DNA of 64,000 bases from Streptomyces cupreus (GCF_014257025.1 NZ_JACMSF010000004.1:124001-188000); one strand, 5' to 3'; shown: positions 39,560 to 48,488, counted from the first letter of the stretch. Notes: generated by a model not told the origin, from the letters alone. Numbers and translations: made by a program.

Positions 39560-39785
39560 ACGCGATGACGGAGACAAGTAGCCCGGGTCCACGCGAGCCG
39601 AGAGAGCTGTCGGTAGCTGGGAAGGCAGCCTCGCGCCCTGCGGCGAATCCGCTCCCGAGTGCGGGGAGGAACGGCCTAAGCGAAGGCCCAATGCCCTGCC
39701 GGATGACCCCCGTGACCGGGTCGTGAACGAGGCCACCACCCTGTGGTGGCGAAGGCGCGGTGGCACCGCGAGTCGCCCCTTCTCG
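39560..39785 (+). promoter_or_regulatory. T-box riboswitch, specifier UCC (Ser), leader of the second serS
   Basis: Stem I carries AGTA at 39577-39580, GAGAGAGCTGTCGGTAGCTG from 39600 and the GAA-TCC specifier with TCC at 39648-39650 (serine). The T-box core GGTGGCACCGCG is at 39759-39770; its UGGC bulge should pair with the tRNA NCCA end, followed by the GCG-AGT-CGC second helix. GCTCC at 39791-39795 can pair with GGAGC at 39827-39831, which is the SD, pointing to translational control as in actinobacterial T-boxes. Uncharged tRNA-Ser(GGA) should switch the gene on. Nothing else is visible in 39288-39559. Confidence 0.85.
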
Positions 39786-39840
39786 CCCGCGCTCCCAAGG
39801 GATCACGTCGTAACGACTGATCGAACGGAGCATCGGCACG

Positions 39841-41127
39841 ATGATCGATGTCATTCTGATCCGCGACAATCCGGCCCACGTCCAGCAGGCACTGGCCAAG
39901 CGGGACGTCCACGTCGACCTCGATGGGTTTCTGCGGCTGGACGACGGCTACCGGCATACGCGAGCTGAGGCAGAGCGCCTCCGCGGGGAGCGGAAGAGGA
40001 TCTCGGGCGAGATCGCGAAGCGGCAACGGGCAGGCGAGGACGCGGCAGACCTGCGCTCGGAGGCGACGGCCGTCGGCGACAATCTGACCGCCGCCGAGAC
40101 GAAGCTGGCCGAACTGGAACAAGCGCGTCGAGCCTTCCTTGATCCGTTGCCGAACCTGCCCGACGCGGAGGTGCCGGCCGGGGGCAAGGAGAACAACGAG
40201 GTCGTCCGCGAAGTCGGCCGGCGCCCGGAGTTCGGCTTCGCACCGAAGGACCACGTGGATCTCGCTCGGCACCTCGGCCTGGTCGACTACGAACGGGGAA
40301 CGAAGCTCGGCGGCAGCGGATTCTGGCTCTACCGGGGAAACGGCGCGCTCCTTGAGTGGGCGCTATTGAACTACTTCGTCGAGGCCCACGTGCGGGATGG
40401 CTACGAGTTCGTGCTGCCGCCGCACGTGCTGACCTTCGCAGCCGGGTACACGGCGGGCCAGTTCCCGAAGTTCGCCGACGAGGTCTTCGCCCTGGAGGGG
40501 GGCGAGCAAGGCCCGGCACGGTTCCTGCTGCCGACCGCGGAGACGGCGCTGGTCAACCTGCACCGGGACGAGACGCTGCCCGAGGCCGAGCTGCCGATGC
40601 GGTACGTCGCCTACACGCCGTGCTATCGCAAGGAGGCCGGCGGCTACCGCACGGCCGAGCGGGGGACCCTGCGCGGGCACCAGTTCAACAAGGTCGAACT
40701 GTTCCAGTTCACCCACCCCAACGCTTCGGACGCCGCGCATGAAGAACTCCTCGGTAAGGCCTAGGCGTTGGTGCAGGAGTTGGATCTGCACTATCGGATC
40801 ACACGGCTCGCGGCCGGGGACACGAGCCCGGCAATGGCCAAGACCTACGACGTCGAGGTGTGGCTGCCCAGTGTCGGGGCCTACGTCGAGGTCAGCTCGG
40901 TGTCGAACGCCCGCGACTACCAGGCGAGGCGCGGCAACATCCGCTACCGGCCCCGGCAGGGCAAGTCGGCGTACGTGCACACGCTGAACGCCTCAGGTCT
41001 GGCCACCAGCCGTCTGGTGCCCGCGCTGCTGGAACAGCACCAGCAGACCGACGGCACCGTGGCGGTCCCGGACGTCCTGCGGAAATGGATTCCGAGCGGT
41101 GTCCTGGCAGCACCGGTGCTGGCCTGA
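39841..41127 (+). pseudogene. serS: Second seryl-tRNA synthetase gene interrupted by an in-frame amber codon
   Basis: Charges tRNA-Ser. The frame starts at the ATG (SD GGAG at 39827) and runs through the coiled-coil tRNA-binding arm (residues 35-100), motif 2 (CYRKEAGGYRTAERGTLRGHQFNKVE) and stops at TAG 40762-40764 after residue 307. The same frame resumes with ALVQELDLHYRITRLAAGDTS and motif 3 (LNASGLATSRLVPALLEQHQ) to a TGA at 41125. The continuous frame would be 428 residues, the usual SerRS length, and only one codon is broken; the family has Glu there (KAEAL). The upstream product alone lacks motif 3, hence would be inactive. Second-copy SerRS enzymes can confer resistance to seryl-adenylate mimics or feed biosynthesis; this is not shown here. 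Confidence 0.88.
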
Positions 41128-41172
41128 CGCTGAGCGGGCTGTGCGTCGAGCACCGAACGGATGTCCCGCGGG

Positions 41173-42180
41173 TCAGAATGCCCAGCCACGCCGGTCGGCC
41201 AGCCATCGCAGGGTGACCTCTCCGCACCACGTCTGGTGCTGGCGAATGTGCGGGGACCACTCTGTTGGGGGCTGTCCGCCAGAGGTCAGGAAGAAACCCG
41301 AGAGTGCGGCCAGCGCCGCATCAAGTTGTTCGTCGGCGACTCCACGGGCGGTGGGGTGCTGGATGAAGAGAGACGTGGCATCGTGGCCGTCGGCGAAGGC
41401 GGTGGCTAGGAGCAGCACCAGGTCGAACCAGCTCGCCCCCAGGCATGGCCAGTTCCAGTCACAGATCCACGCGGTGCCGTATGTGTCGATCAGCACGTTG
41501 TCCTGGCGCAGGTCGTGGTGGAGGACGGCATTTCCTGCGACGGCCTCCCGCCATCCGCTCTCCAAGCCGGCCAGCCCGTCTAGGAGGTCGAGTGGCATCC
41601 AAGAGGGGAGGACGTTCGTGGGTGTGGCGCCACGGGCAACGTTGCGCCAGTCGGCGAAGTCCCCACCTGCGCCCACTGGCTTGAGGCCGATGTGCTGGAG
41701 TCGTGCGGGTGGGGTGGCGAGTGCCTCTGCAGTGATCGTGTAGGCGTCGAGGACGGCCGTGAGCTCGTCGGGTTTCCATGGCGTGGCCGGCAAGCCGCCG
41801 CCGTCGACGGCATCGATGCCGAGGACGACCCATCCGTCGTGCTCCTCAATCCACTGCAGGCGTGGTGCCGGAATCTGTGCGGGGAGCGCCTGGTTGATCA
41901 ACGCTTCCCGGCGGTAGCAGTCGGCGACCACCGCATTGTCCGTGCTGTTGACCGCTTTGATGAACTGAGGTCCGGACGTGCCACGGAGTACTGCGGCGAA
42001 GCCGCTGGTGAATCCGCTCCCGCTGCTGAGCGCGGCCTGTACCTCGCCCCCGAGATGCTGTGCGATGAGTTGGCGAACGTCCTGGGGAAGGTCCTGCCAG
42101 TGTGGGCGTACCGCCGTGGAGTCGTACCGAAGGCGGGGGGTGATGATGTGAGGCATGCCGTCAGGATGAGGGAACCGCAT
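41173..42180 (-). CDS. APH-fold phosphotransferase family protein
   Basis: A 335-residue kinase-fold protein. The Brenner motif is VLHHDLRQDNVLID and the metal-binding DFG-like motif ICDWNW, both typical of aminoglycoside/choline-kinase phosphotransferases. Substrate cannot be predicted; many Streptomyces homologues are not resistance enzymes. The start is unclear: ATG at 42180 or at 42156 (MPHIITPRLRYD). It is convergent with the serS gene, 45 bases away. Confidence 0.85.
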   Translation of the reverse strand: MRFPHPDGMPHIITPRLRYDSTAVRPHWQDLPQDVRQLIAQHLGGEVQAALSSGSGFTSGFAAVLRGTSGPQFIKAVNSTDNAVVADCYRREALINQALPAQIPAPRLQWIEEHDGWVVLGIDAVDGGGLPATPWKPDELTAVLDAYTITAEALATPPARLQHIGLKPVGAGGDFADWRNVARGATPTNVLPSWMPLDLLDGLAGLESGWREAVAGNAVLHHDLRQDNVLIDTYGTAWICDWNWPCLGASWFDLVLLLATAFADGHDATSLFIQHPTARGVADEQLDAALAALSGFFLTSGGQPPTEWSPHIRQHQTWCGEVTLRWLADRRGWAF

Positions 42181-42508
42181 TCTCCGGCGCCACGCAGTTG
42201 TCGCGTGGACGAGTGCCGTTCCATGCGCTCACTGAGCCGTGTGGGCTGCGTCGGGACGGGGAGCGTCCTGGTCGCTGCTGCCACCGCCTGATCCTCTGTC
42301 CCTCGCTCTGATGATCATCGGTGGGCCGCACCCGCTCGCGAGCCGGCCAGCTGGCACTATCACGAACTGCAGGCGGGATGAGGCTTGTTCCAACCGGTGG
42401 CGGCCACCACCTCCCGCGCGATGTCCACGACAGGTCGTCCGTCCGTCACCACCCGCACGGTATCTGCGACGGCCCGCAGGTCCAGGAGCCGCAGCGCCTT
42501 GCCGACGC
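42157..42508. other. Interval with no intact gene
   Basis: About 350 bases between the APH-like gene and the asparaginase fragment. A minus-strand frame across 42360-42510 reads LRLLDLRAVADTVRVVTDG and then DIAREVVAATGW, resembling a kinase or ATPase C-terminal end, but it is not intact and I cannot name it. Confidence 0.35.
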
Positions 42509-42805
42509 TCTGATGGGCTCGTCGTCGCCGCTTTCGGTGTCGGCCACGTTCCTCAGCGACTCGTCGAGAGCCTCGAACGGCTCGCCGCACGGATCCCCGC
42601 GGTCCTCTCATCGCGCATCGGGAATGGCCCTGTCTTGACCAGGACGTACGGCTTTCCTGGATCCGAGAAGGATCTGATCAGCCGTGGCCTCATCCCAGCT
42701 GGCAATCTTGGCCCCTACCAAGCACGCCTCCTACTCCATGGGCTGCTGGCACAAGACGCGGACCGCGAGATGCTCACGGAGAAATTCTCCCTCTTCGCAC
42801 GCTGA
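42509..42805 (+). pseudogene. Fragment of L-asparaginase (C-terminal part)
   Basis: About 98 residues matching the C-terminal domain of type I/II asparaginases: DGLVVAAFGVGHVPQRLVESLE, then PVLTRTYGFPGSEKDL and LIPAGNLGPYQARLLL. The catalytic N-terminal domain with its TGGTI and TDT motifs is absent, and the frame upstream has unrelated sequence, so this is a truncated remnant. It is not part of a nearby intact pathway. Confidence 0.7.
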
Positions 42806-43024
42806 CCTGCGCACCTCAGCCCGTCCGAGGGGGCCAACGGTGCCATTCCCGAGGATCAGGAGGACCAAGGCACCAGAGGTCCAGCAGTTCGGCAGCCGAC
42901 CTTTTAGGGGATCACCACTGATCGGGTGACTCGATACCGAGCAGGCCAAGTCCCAGTTCGTTGCGGCAGATGCGATTACTCGCCACCGCAGGCTGACGAC
43001 AAGATCACGAGCTGAAGTGGAGCA

Positions 43025-43480
43025 TCAGGAGACTGTCCGCAGAGGTGGGCCTGGAGCGGCAGCTACGGGGCGGAGCATCGGCCCCGTGATGTCGACGGGT
43101 GCGTTCAAGCCGTCTAGGAGCACGACGATCCGGTCGATGTTGGTGAGGCGTCGCTGCCCAGATTCCAGCATCGACAGAAAAGCCTGGCTCAGCCCCGTGA
43201 GGAGGGCCATGTCCTCCTGGCGGAGGTGGCCGTACTCTCGCACGAGTTGGCACAGCCTGCCGAAGTCCTTGTGCAACAGGGCGTCTCTGACGTCCTGGCG
43301 AGCCCATACATGGGATGGAACGGGGCTCGCAGGCTGTACGGCTGTCCCACTCCGAGCGCAGCCGGAACAGATGTCTTCCCTGTTGTACCGACTGAGGCGA
43401 CATCGGCAGAGGCTGCAGAGCCGGGTGCGGCTGGTTGGCGCGGGGGTGCTTCTTGCGGTGCTCACGGCAATGCGCTCCAT
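43025..43480 (-). CDS. Short zinc-ribbon plus HTH regulator, paralogue A
   Basis: A protein of about 151 residues from the ATG at 43480 (an ATG at 43540 or 43630 is possible). A Cys4 zinc ribbon, CSLCRCRLSRYNREDICSGC, is followed by an XRE-type helix-turn-helix (LRQEDMALLTGLSQAFLSMLES) and a conserved SRYN and RRLTNIDRI pair of motifs. In Streptomyces this N-terminal block usually precedes a long TPR domain; here it ends after 150 residues. Two close paralogues occur at 51.5 and 52.3 kb. Palindromes upstream (43662, 43687) are likely operators. Confidence 0.8.
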   Translation of the reverse strand: MERIAVSTARSTPAPTSRTRLCSLCRCRLSRYNREDICSGCARSGTAVQPASPVPSHVWARQDVRDALLHKDFGRLCQLVREYGHLRQEDMALLTGLSQAFLSMLESGQRRLTNIDRIVVLLDGLNAPVDITGPMLRPVAAAPGPPLRTVS

Positions 43481-43661
43481 GCCCGACGGCGTCGGAACGG
43501 CATCAGACGAGCGTCGAGATGAGTAGTCGTTGCCGCCCATCGCATCCGTACCTGCGTTCGGGCAGCTCTTGGATGCGTCGCCCCAGGTCGTTGCGCCGGG
43601 GAGCGCCGCACCCAATCCCTGATCGGGCATCCGGTTCCTCCGTTAGCCGGTGATGCCCTCA

Positions 43662-43675
43662 GACTGGCGCCAGTC
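43662..43675. promoter_or_regulatory. Palindromic site upstream of paralogue A
   Basis: A perfect 14-bp palindrome GACTGGCGCCAGTC, 12 bases from the larger palindrome at 43687. Location upstream of a regulator gene suggests an operator; no binding protein can be named from sequence. Confidence 0.45.
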
Positions 43676-43686
43676 AGGACGAAGAG

Positions 43687-43705
43687 CCCGGACAGACTGT
43701 CCGGG
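43687..43705. promoter_or_regulatory. Palindromic operator CCCGGACA-N3-TGTCCGGG, copy 1
   Basis: A perfect 8-bp inverted repeat with a 3-base spacer between the zinc-ribbon regulator (minus) and the flavoprotein gene end. The core CCGGACA-N3-TGTCCGG recurs at 45656-45674, so it is probably a binding site of one of the local XRE/HTH regulators. Confidence 0.6.
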
Positions 43706-43743
43706 TCCAATTCTTCTTATTTTTAGGCCTTGTTGATGGTTCG

Positions 43744-44298
43744 TCAGGAGACTGCCACGTTGGCCTCGCCTAGTACGGCTTCCCACGGGTACCGGCGCCC
43801 CGGCATTCCAGCCCGTGGCTCGGCGAGCGGCCATACCTCGTCTCCGTAGATCAACCGCACCCCTGAATCGTGAAGGGCTTTGATGTGCCCTTCCCATGCG
43901 GGGTGGCGAGCGTGCGCGGCATTGACCCGGGGCCAGACGACTACCGGGAGGTCCAGTGTTCCGATGGCTTCGTTGACCTGTGTCAACGCCTGGTTGTCTG
44001 AGATCCCCAGGGCGAGCTTGGCGACGGTGTTGGCACTTGCCGGGGCCACGACGTAGCAGTCCACCGGCGGATGCGGCCGGGAGTCACCGGGCAGACGTGA
44101 TTCGGACCGTACGGGAAGGCCGGTCAGCCCCTCGATCTCCGCCATTTCCCCGCTCGTGCGGAGCCACTGACCTGCGGTCGGTGTGAGCGTGACCGCAACC
44201 GTCCAGCCCCGCTCGAGCGCCGGGACCACGAGCCTTGTGCGCAGTTCCTCAATCCCGCCGGCGCTCGATCCGATGACGCCCAATACCTTGCCCTGCAT
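43744..44298 (-). CDS. Flavoprotein (phosphopantothenoylcysteine decarboxylase / HFCD family)
   Basis: A 184-residue HFCD-family flavoprotein from ATG 44298 (44322 is an alternative). Recognisable parts: VLGVIGSSAGGIEELR (FMN phosphate loop), VDCYVVAPASANTVAKLALGISDN (the family motif) and PVVVWPRVN. Family members oxidatively decarboxylate cysteine-containing substrates; the short stand-alone version next to XRE-TPR regulators is frequent in Streptomyces and its substrate is unknown. It lies 5 bases downstream of the XRE-TPR stop at 44304, so the two are co-transcribed. Confidence 0.85.
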   Translation of the reverse strand: MQGKVLGVIGSSAGGIEELRTRLVVPALERGWTVAVTLTPTAGQWLRTSGEMAEIEGLTGLPVRSESRLPGDSRPHPPVDCYVVAPASANTVAKLALGISDNQALTQVNEAIGTLDLPVVVWPRVNAAHARHPAWEGHIKALHDSGVRLIYGDEVWPLAEPRAGMPGRRYPWEAVLGEANVAVS

Positions 44299-44303
44299 CG
44301 AAG

Positions 44304-45536
44304 TCACTGCACCGCCCTGCATCGTTGGGCCATGGCCAGCAGCCCGGACGAGTGGCTGCCGCCCGTGACCGGGGACTGCTTCCTCAGGTCGCGAAGGGTC
44401 TCGCGTACACGTGGATTGTTCCGCACGAGCTGGGGCGAGGTGCGTTCGGCCTCCTCCAGTTCCCTGAAGGACTCGTCGACGCGACCCTTGAGACAGAGGC
44501 CGCGGGCATAGTCGATGCGATGAGACACGGCGCGTTCCGCCGGCATGTGGGAGACGTCGATGCCGCCATGCTCGACGACGTACGGGATGTTCTCCAGGTC
44601 AAGCTCGATCGACAGGCGGTGTAGCTCGACGTTCGTCGGACCGAAGCACGTTTGCCAGTGGTTCTCGTCGGAACCGAGCCGGTCAGCGAGGCGCTTCGCC
44701 TTCTCCATCAGAGAGTTGGTGGTGTGCCGATCCTGGTGCCGTGCAGCGGCCACAGCGGCTCGCAGATGAATCATGCCAAGCAGGCTCAAGGCGGCCGGGT
44801 CGTCGTCGCGAACCTGACTGGCGAGCCAGGCCGCCGCGGTATCGCCCAGTTCGAGAGCGTCCTCGTATCGTCCGTTGGCCAGCAGTGCGTGCGTACCGGA
44901 GCGGGCGGCGGAGACGAGCGACAACGGGTCCTCGGATTCGTCGGCGGCCCGCATGGCGCGCTCGGCCGCGAGCCACGACAAGTCGGACTCGCCCACCTTG
45001 GCGAGGGTGGTTGCCGCCAGGTGATGCGTGCGGGCCGAGACAGCGAGGCCGCATCGCCGCTGATCGCCAGGCGGAAGGTCTTCCAGCTCCTGGGCCGCCC
45101 TCAGCAGACCGGGCAGGGCGGCAATGACGTCGCCAAGAAGGCCAGCCTGATAGTCACCCCAGCTGCGCTCGACGAAGACCTGCACCTGCTCCGGCCTCGG
45201 CAACTGCCGCTCCGCCGTGGGACCGAACAGCTGCTTGGAGAGCCGTCGAGGGCTCATCAGCGCATCCCGGACTGCTGGAACGTCGTCCATGTGCTTTTCC
45301 TCGTCCTCCAAGAGGACGGGCTGCCCCATCAAGTCGCCGAGCGGGACACGCAGTACGCGAGCGAGCTCAGCGAGCTTGTCGATTCTCGGCGGCTTTCGTA
45401 CTCCTCGCTCAATCTTCGACAGCCAGTCGGTGCTGTGCCCGACGAGGCCGGCGAGGACGGGCTGCGTGTAGCCCCGGCGCTCGCGGTAGAACGCGATCCG
45501 CTCTCCTATGCTGAGGTGATCACCAAGACCACGCAT
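44304..45536 (-). CDS. XRE-family transcriptional regulator with TPR domain
   Basis: A 410-residue regulator. N-terminal HTH_3: GERIAFYRERRGYTQPVLAGLVGHSTDWLSKIERG, followed by a helical TPR-like region from about residue 100 (ADESEDPLSLVSAARSGTHALLANGRYEDALELGDTAAAW). TPR-containing XRE regulators of this type sense a small molecule or peptide. The 412-base upstream region shared with gltX holds a palindromic operator (45656), suggesting autoregulation. It is co-directional with the flavoprotein gene downstream. Confidence 0.88.
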   Translation of the reverse strand: MRGLGDHLSIGERIAFYRERRGYTQPVLAGLVGHSTDWLSKIERGVRKPPRIDKLAELARVLRVPLGDLMGQPVLLEDEEKHMDDVPAVRDALMSPRRLSKQLFGPTAERQLPRPEQVQVFVERSWGDYQAGLLGDVIAALPGLLRAAQELEDLPPGDQRRCGLAVSARTHHLAATTLAKVGESDLSWLAAERAMRAADESEDPLSLVSAARSGTHALLANGRYEDALELGDTAAAWLASQVRDDDPAALSLLGMIHLRAAVAAARHQDRHTTNSLMEKAKRLADRLGSDENHWQTCFGPTNVELHRLSIELDLENIPYVVEHGGIDVSHMPAERAVSHRIDYARGLCLKGRVDESFRELEEAERTSPQLVRNNPRVRETLRDLRKQSPVTGGSHSSGLLAMAQRCRAVQ

Positions 45537-45948
45537 GCGCGCTGCCTCCCCAACTTTGGTCCGTCATTCACGGTAGCGGCCGAGCAGGCCGCTAGATCAG
45601 GCAGCGATTCAGGCTGCAGTGCCATGTTCAACATCCGCTCGCAGGCCTATAACAGGCCGGACACTTTGTCCGGCTACACCCACGAGTCCAAGAGGTGCCA
45701 GAGCTTTGCATGTCCGCCACCCTGCCTTCGCCTCGACGCCCCGGGGATTACTTGCGCGGTAGCGCAACGCAATGGAGTCTCCGAGCCGCAGGATCGTGAA
45801 GAGGCCCCCAGCGAACTCGTTGGGCACTCCGCCGCACAACAGCTCCTTGCCCTCAGCCAGAAGGCATCGCAAGATCTCTCGGTAGAGTTGAACAATGTGA
45901 TCGTCCACAGTGACCCGAGCGCCCGCTGGGAATCGGTAGGCTGCCTGT
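45537..45948. other. Divergent promoter region between the XRE-TPR regulator and gltX
   Basis: Contains the palindromic operator at 45656 and probably the gltX and regulator promoters. A minus-strand frame 45609-45965 (118 residues, with VDDHIVQLYREILRCLLAEGK) is possible, but it overlaps the gltX start and the operator, so I do not call it a gene. Confidence 0.5.
45656..45674. promoter_or_regulatory. Palindromic operator GCCGGACA-N3-TGTCCGGC, copy 2
   Basis: A perfect 8-bp inverted repeat with spacer CTT, sharing the core CCGGACA-N3-TGTCCGG with copy 1 at 43687. It lies 120 bases upstream of the XRE-TPR start and 275 upstream of gltX, between the two divergent genes. Confidence 0.6.
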
Positions 45949-47364
45949 GTGTCTGATGCCTCCACACGCGTGCGTTTCGCCCCATCTCCGACTGGAATGT
46001 TCCATGTTGGCGGGGCTCGGTCGGCTCTCTACAACTGGGCCGTCGCACGACAGTCTGGGGGCAAGTTCGTCCTGCGTATCGAGGACACCGACGCGGCCCG
46101 CAACAAGCCCGAGTGGATCGACGGCATCATCAGCGCCCTCGCGTCCATCGGGATCTCCAAGGACGATCCCACGTTCGAGGGCCCCTACTTCCAGTCAAAG
46201 AACGCCGACCGGCACCGCGAGGCCGCCCAGAAGCTCTACGCGCAAGGCCGCGCGTACTACTGCGACTGCACCCGTGAGCAGGTTCAGGAGCGGACCGGTT
46301 CGCAGCACCTCGGCTACGACGGTTTCTGCCGGGACCGGGGCCTCGAGTACCTGGAGGGCCGGGCTCTGCGGTTCCGTACGCCCACCCAGGGCGAGACGGT
46401 GGTCGTGGACCTGGTCCGCGGTGAGCCGTCCTTCCCGAACTCGGCGATCGAGGACTTCGTCATCGCCCGCGGCGACGGCTCTCCGGTCTTCCTGATCGCC
46501 AACGTCGTCGACGACCTTGACGAGGGGATCACCCTGGTCATCCGTGGCGACGAGCACCTGTCGAACACGCCGAAGCAGCAGCTGCTGTGGGAGGCGCTCG
46601 GCGCGAAGCCCCCGGTGTGGGCGCACCTGCCGGTGATCGTGAACGAGAAGCGGCAGAAGCTGTCCAAGCGCCGCGACAAGGTCGCTCTTGAGGACTACCT
46701 CGCCGAGGGCTACCTGCCGGAGGCAATGACCAACTATCTGATGCTGCTCGGTTGGGGCCCCGGCGACGACGTTGAGCTCCGCCCGTACGAGGAGCTGGAG
46801 CAGAAGTTCCGCGTCGAGGACGTGAACACCTCCCCGGCCTTCTTCGACATCAAGAAGCTGACCGCGTTCAACGGCGAGTACATCCGCGCGCTGCCGGTGG
46901 GGAAGTTCATCGAAGCCTGTGAGCTGTGGCTGCTGGCCCCGTACGCCATCTGGGCGCCCGAGGACTTCGACCAGGTGGCCTGGGAGGCGATCGCCCCGCA
47001 TGCCCAGACCCGCGTGGCCGTCCTGTCGGACATCACGGCCAACGTCGACTTCCTGTTCCTGAAGGAACCGGTGGAGGACGAGGCCTCCTGGACCAAAGCA
47101 ATGAAGGGCGACCCTGCGGCCCTCCTGGCCACGGCCCGCGCCAAGCTGGAGACGGCCGACTGGACCAGCCCCGAGTCTCTCAAGGAGGCGGTCCTGGCCG
47201 CCGGCGAGGAGCACAGCCTGAAGTTGGGCAAGGCCCAGGCGCCGGTGCGTGTCGCCGTCACGGGCCGCACGGTCGGCTTGCCCCTCTTCGAGTCCCTGGA
47301 GGTCCTCGGCAAGGACCGCACGCTGGCGCGAATCGACGCGGCCCTGGCGAAGCTCGCTGGCTGA
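45949..47364 (+). CDS. gltX: Second glutamyl-tRNA synthetase
   Basis: A full-length 471-residue class I synthetase that charges tRNA-Glu with glutamate. HIGH motif appears as [17 protein letters not shown]; the zinc-knuckle [16 protein letters not shown] / GFCRD is present; KMSKS reads KLSKRRDK; and the C-terminal anticodon-binding helices follow. The gene starts at GTG 45949. Streptomyces normally has one gltX elsewhere, so this is presumably an extra copy; duplicated GluRS enzymes occur in resistance or tRNA-dependent biosynthesis. A divergent XRE-TPR regulator sits upstream. Confidence 0.92.
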   Translation: MSDASTRVRFAPSPTGMFHVGGARSALYNWAVARQSGGKFVLRIEDTDAARNKPEWIDGIISALASIGISKDDPTFEGPYFQSKNADRHREAAQKLYAQGRAYYCDCTREQVQERTGSQHLGYDGFCRDRGLEYLEGRALRFRTPTQGETVVVDLVRGEPSFPNSAIEDFVIARGDGSPVFLIANVVDDLDEGITLVIRGDEHLSNTPKQQLLWEALGAKPPVWAHLPVIVNEKRQKLSKRRDKVALEDYLAEGYLPEAMTNYLMLLGWGPGDDVELRPYEELEQKFRVEDVNTSPAFFDIKKLTAFNGEYIRALPVGKFIEACELWLLAPYAIWAPEDFDQVAWEAIAPHAQTRVAVLSDITANVDFLFLKEPVEDEASWTKAMKGDPAALLATARAKLETADWTSPESLKEAVLAAGEEHSLKLGKAQAPVRVAVTGRTVGLPLFESLEVLGKDRTLARIDAALAKLAG

Positions 47365-47604
47365 CCACTTCGCGATCAAGGTCCCGTCGCCCGTGTGGGG
47401 AGGCGGGCCCGACGACGCGGAAGTATGTCGTGACAAAGCGGGCCAGCGCCTCATGCACGATCTTCGATCCCTCCGATGCTGCGGGAATTGCACGCTCTAT
47501 GGGAGATCTTGTAACCGTACCGGTGCTGCTGGGACGGCATCTGCGCGTGGACCGCAAGAGTTATTTGGTTGCTCGGGAATACGCTGCCTGATGCACTGAA
47601 CGGC

Positions 47605-48354
47605 ATGGCGTCCATCACTGGCGAGATGAGGACCACGTTCGGTCAGCAGGGATTCATAGTGATTCCCGACGTGCTCCGCGGCGAACAGATCGACACAGGC
47701 CGCAGGGTGGTCGCTGCCATGCTGGAGCGGCAGCCCCCCGCCGACGACCACGTCGGACCGTATTTCCTGTGGCCGTCCTTCCCCTCAACCGGCCATCCGC
47801 TGCTCGACTTCTATCGGGAGACGGGCATCGGGGAGCTCGCCACCCAGCTACTGCGTACCGATCTGGCCACGCAGGACCCCGTTTTCGCACAGGTGGCCAC
47901 AACGATCCCGCCCTGGCCGCATCGGCCGGGTGGGCCGCACGTCGATGGCCTGACGCCAGGGGAAGCGGACGGACGTCCTGGGACGTTCTCGCTGCTGGCT
48001 GGCGTATGGCTCACCGATCATGACCGGCGGCATCGGGGGAACCTGTGGGTCTGGCCGGGCACCCACCTGCGGTTCGGGCAATACCTCGCCGAACGCGGCG
48101 CAGACGCCCTGGCTTCCGTCGAGGACATGAATCCGGGGCCCTATCCAAAGATCGAGCTCGGAGAGCCGAGACAAGCCGTCGGCAGTGCGGGCAGTGTGCT
48201 GTTCGCGCACTACCTGCTCGCCCACAACATCGGTGACCACGACGGTGCGGCTGACGAGGAGCGGCGCGAGACGGTGTACTACCGGCTCCATGCGAGCGGC
48301 CACCGTGATCGGTGGCGCGAGGCCGTCACTGATCCGCTCGCCGAATTCCGCTGA
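47605..48354 (+). CDS. Phytanoyl-CoA dioxygenase (PhyH) family Fe(II)/2-oxoglutarate enzyme
   Basis: A protein of about 249 residues. Iron-binding 2-His-1-Asp motif begins in GGPHVDGLTPG (H-x-D) and is completed by HNIGDH near the C-terminus, with a following Arg in the VYYRLHASGH region for 2-oxoglutarate. The family hydroxylates small molecules such as lipids or amino acids; the substrate is unknown. Starts are uncertain: ATG at 47569, 47605 or 47626. It follows the gltX gene in the same orientation after 240 bases and ends before a hairpin terminator. Confidence 0.8.
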   Translation: MASITGEMRTTFGQQGFIVIPDVLRGEQIDTGRRVVAAMLERQPPADDHVGPYFLWPSFPSTGHPLLDFYRETGIGELATQLLRTDLATQDPVFAQVATTIPPWPHRPGGPHVDGLTPGEADGRPGTFSLLAGVWLTDHDRRHRGNLWVWPGTHLRFGQYLAERGADALASVEDMNPGPYPKIELGEPRQAVGSAGSVLFAHYLLAHNIGDHDGAADEERRETVYYRLHASGHRDRWREAVTDPLAEFR

Positions 48355-48448
48355 TAGGGAACGACATGAGGAGCCGGGTCTGTGCATAGTATCGACCGAC
48401 CAGGGCCGGTCGGCCATACCCACCAAGTCCGGCAGCAACCGCGATGAA

Positions 48449-48488
48449 GCCCTGTCCCTCAGCTACGGGGGGAGCCGAGGGACAGGGC
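48449..48488. terminator. Terminator hairpin after the PhyH gene
   Basis: 12-bp perfect stem GCCCTGTCCCTC (48449-48460) / GAGGGACAGGGC (48477-48488), 16-base loop. It sits 95 bases past the PhyH stop in a 370-base gap (48355-48725) that shows nothing else; the serine hydrolase gene is convergent. Confidence 0.65.

Noticed and set aside
45609..45965. A 118-residue minus-strand gene between the XRE regulator and gltX
   Set aside because: It overlaps the gltX start and the palindromic operator and has no RBS; kept only as a remark.
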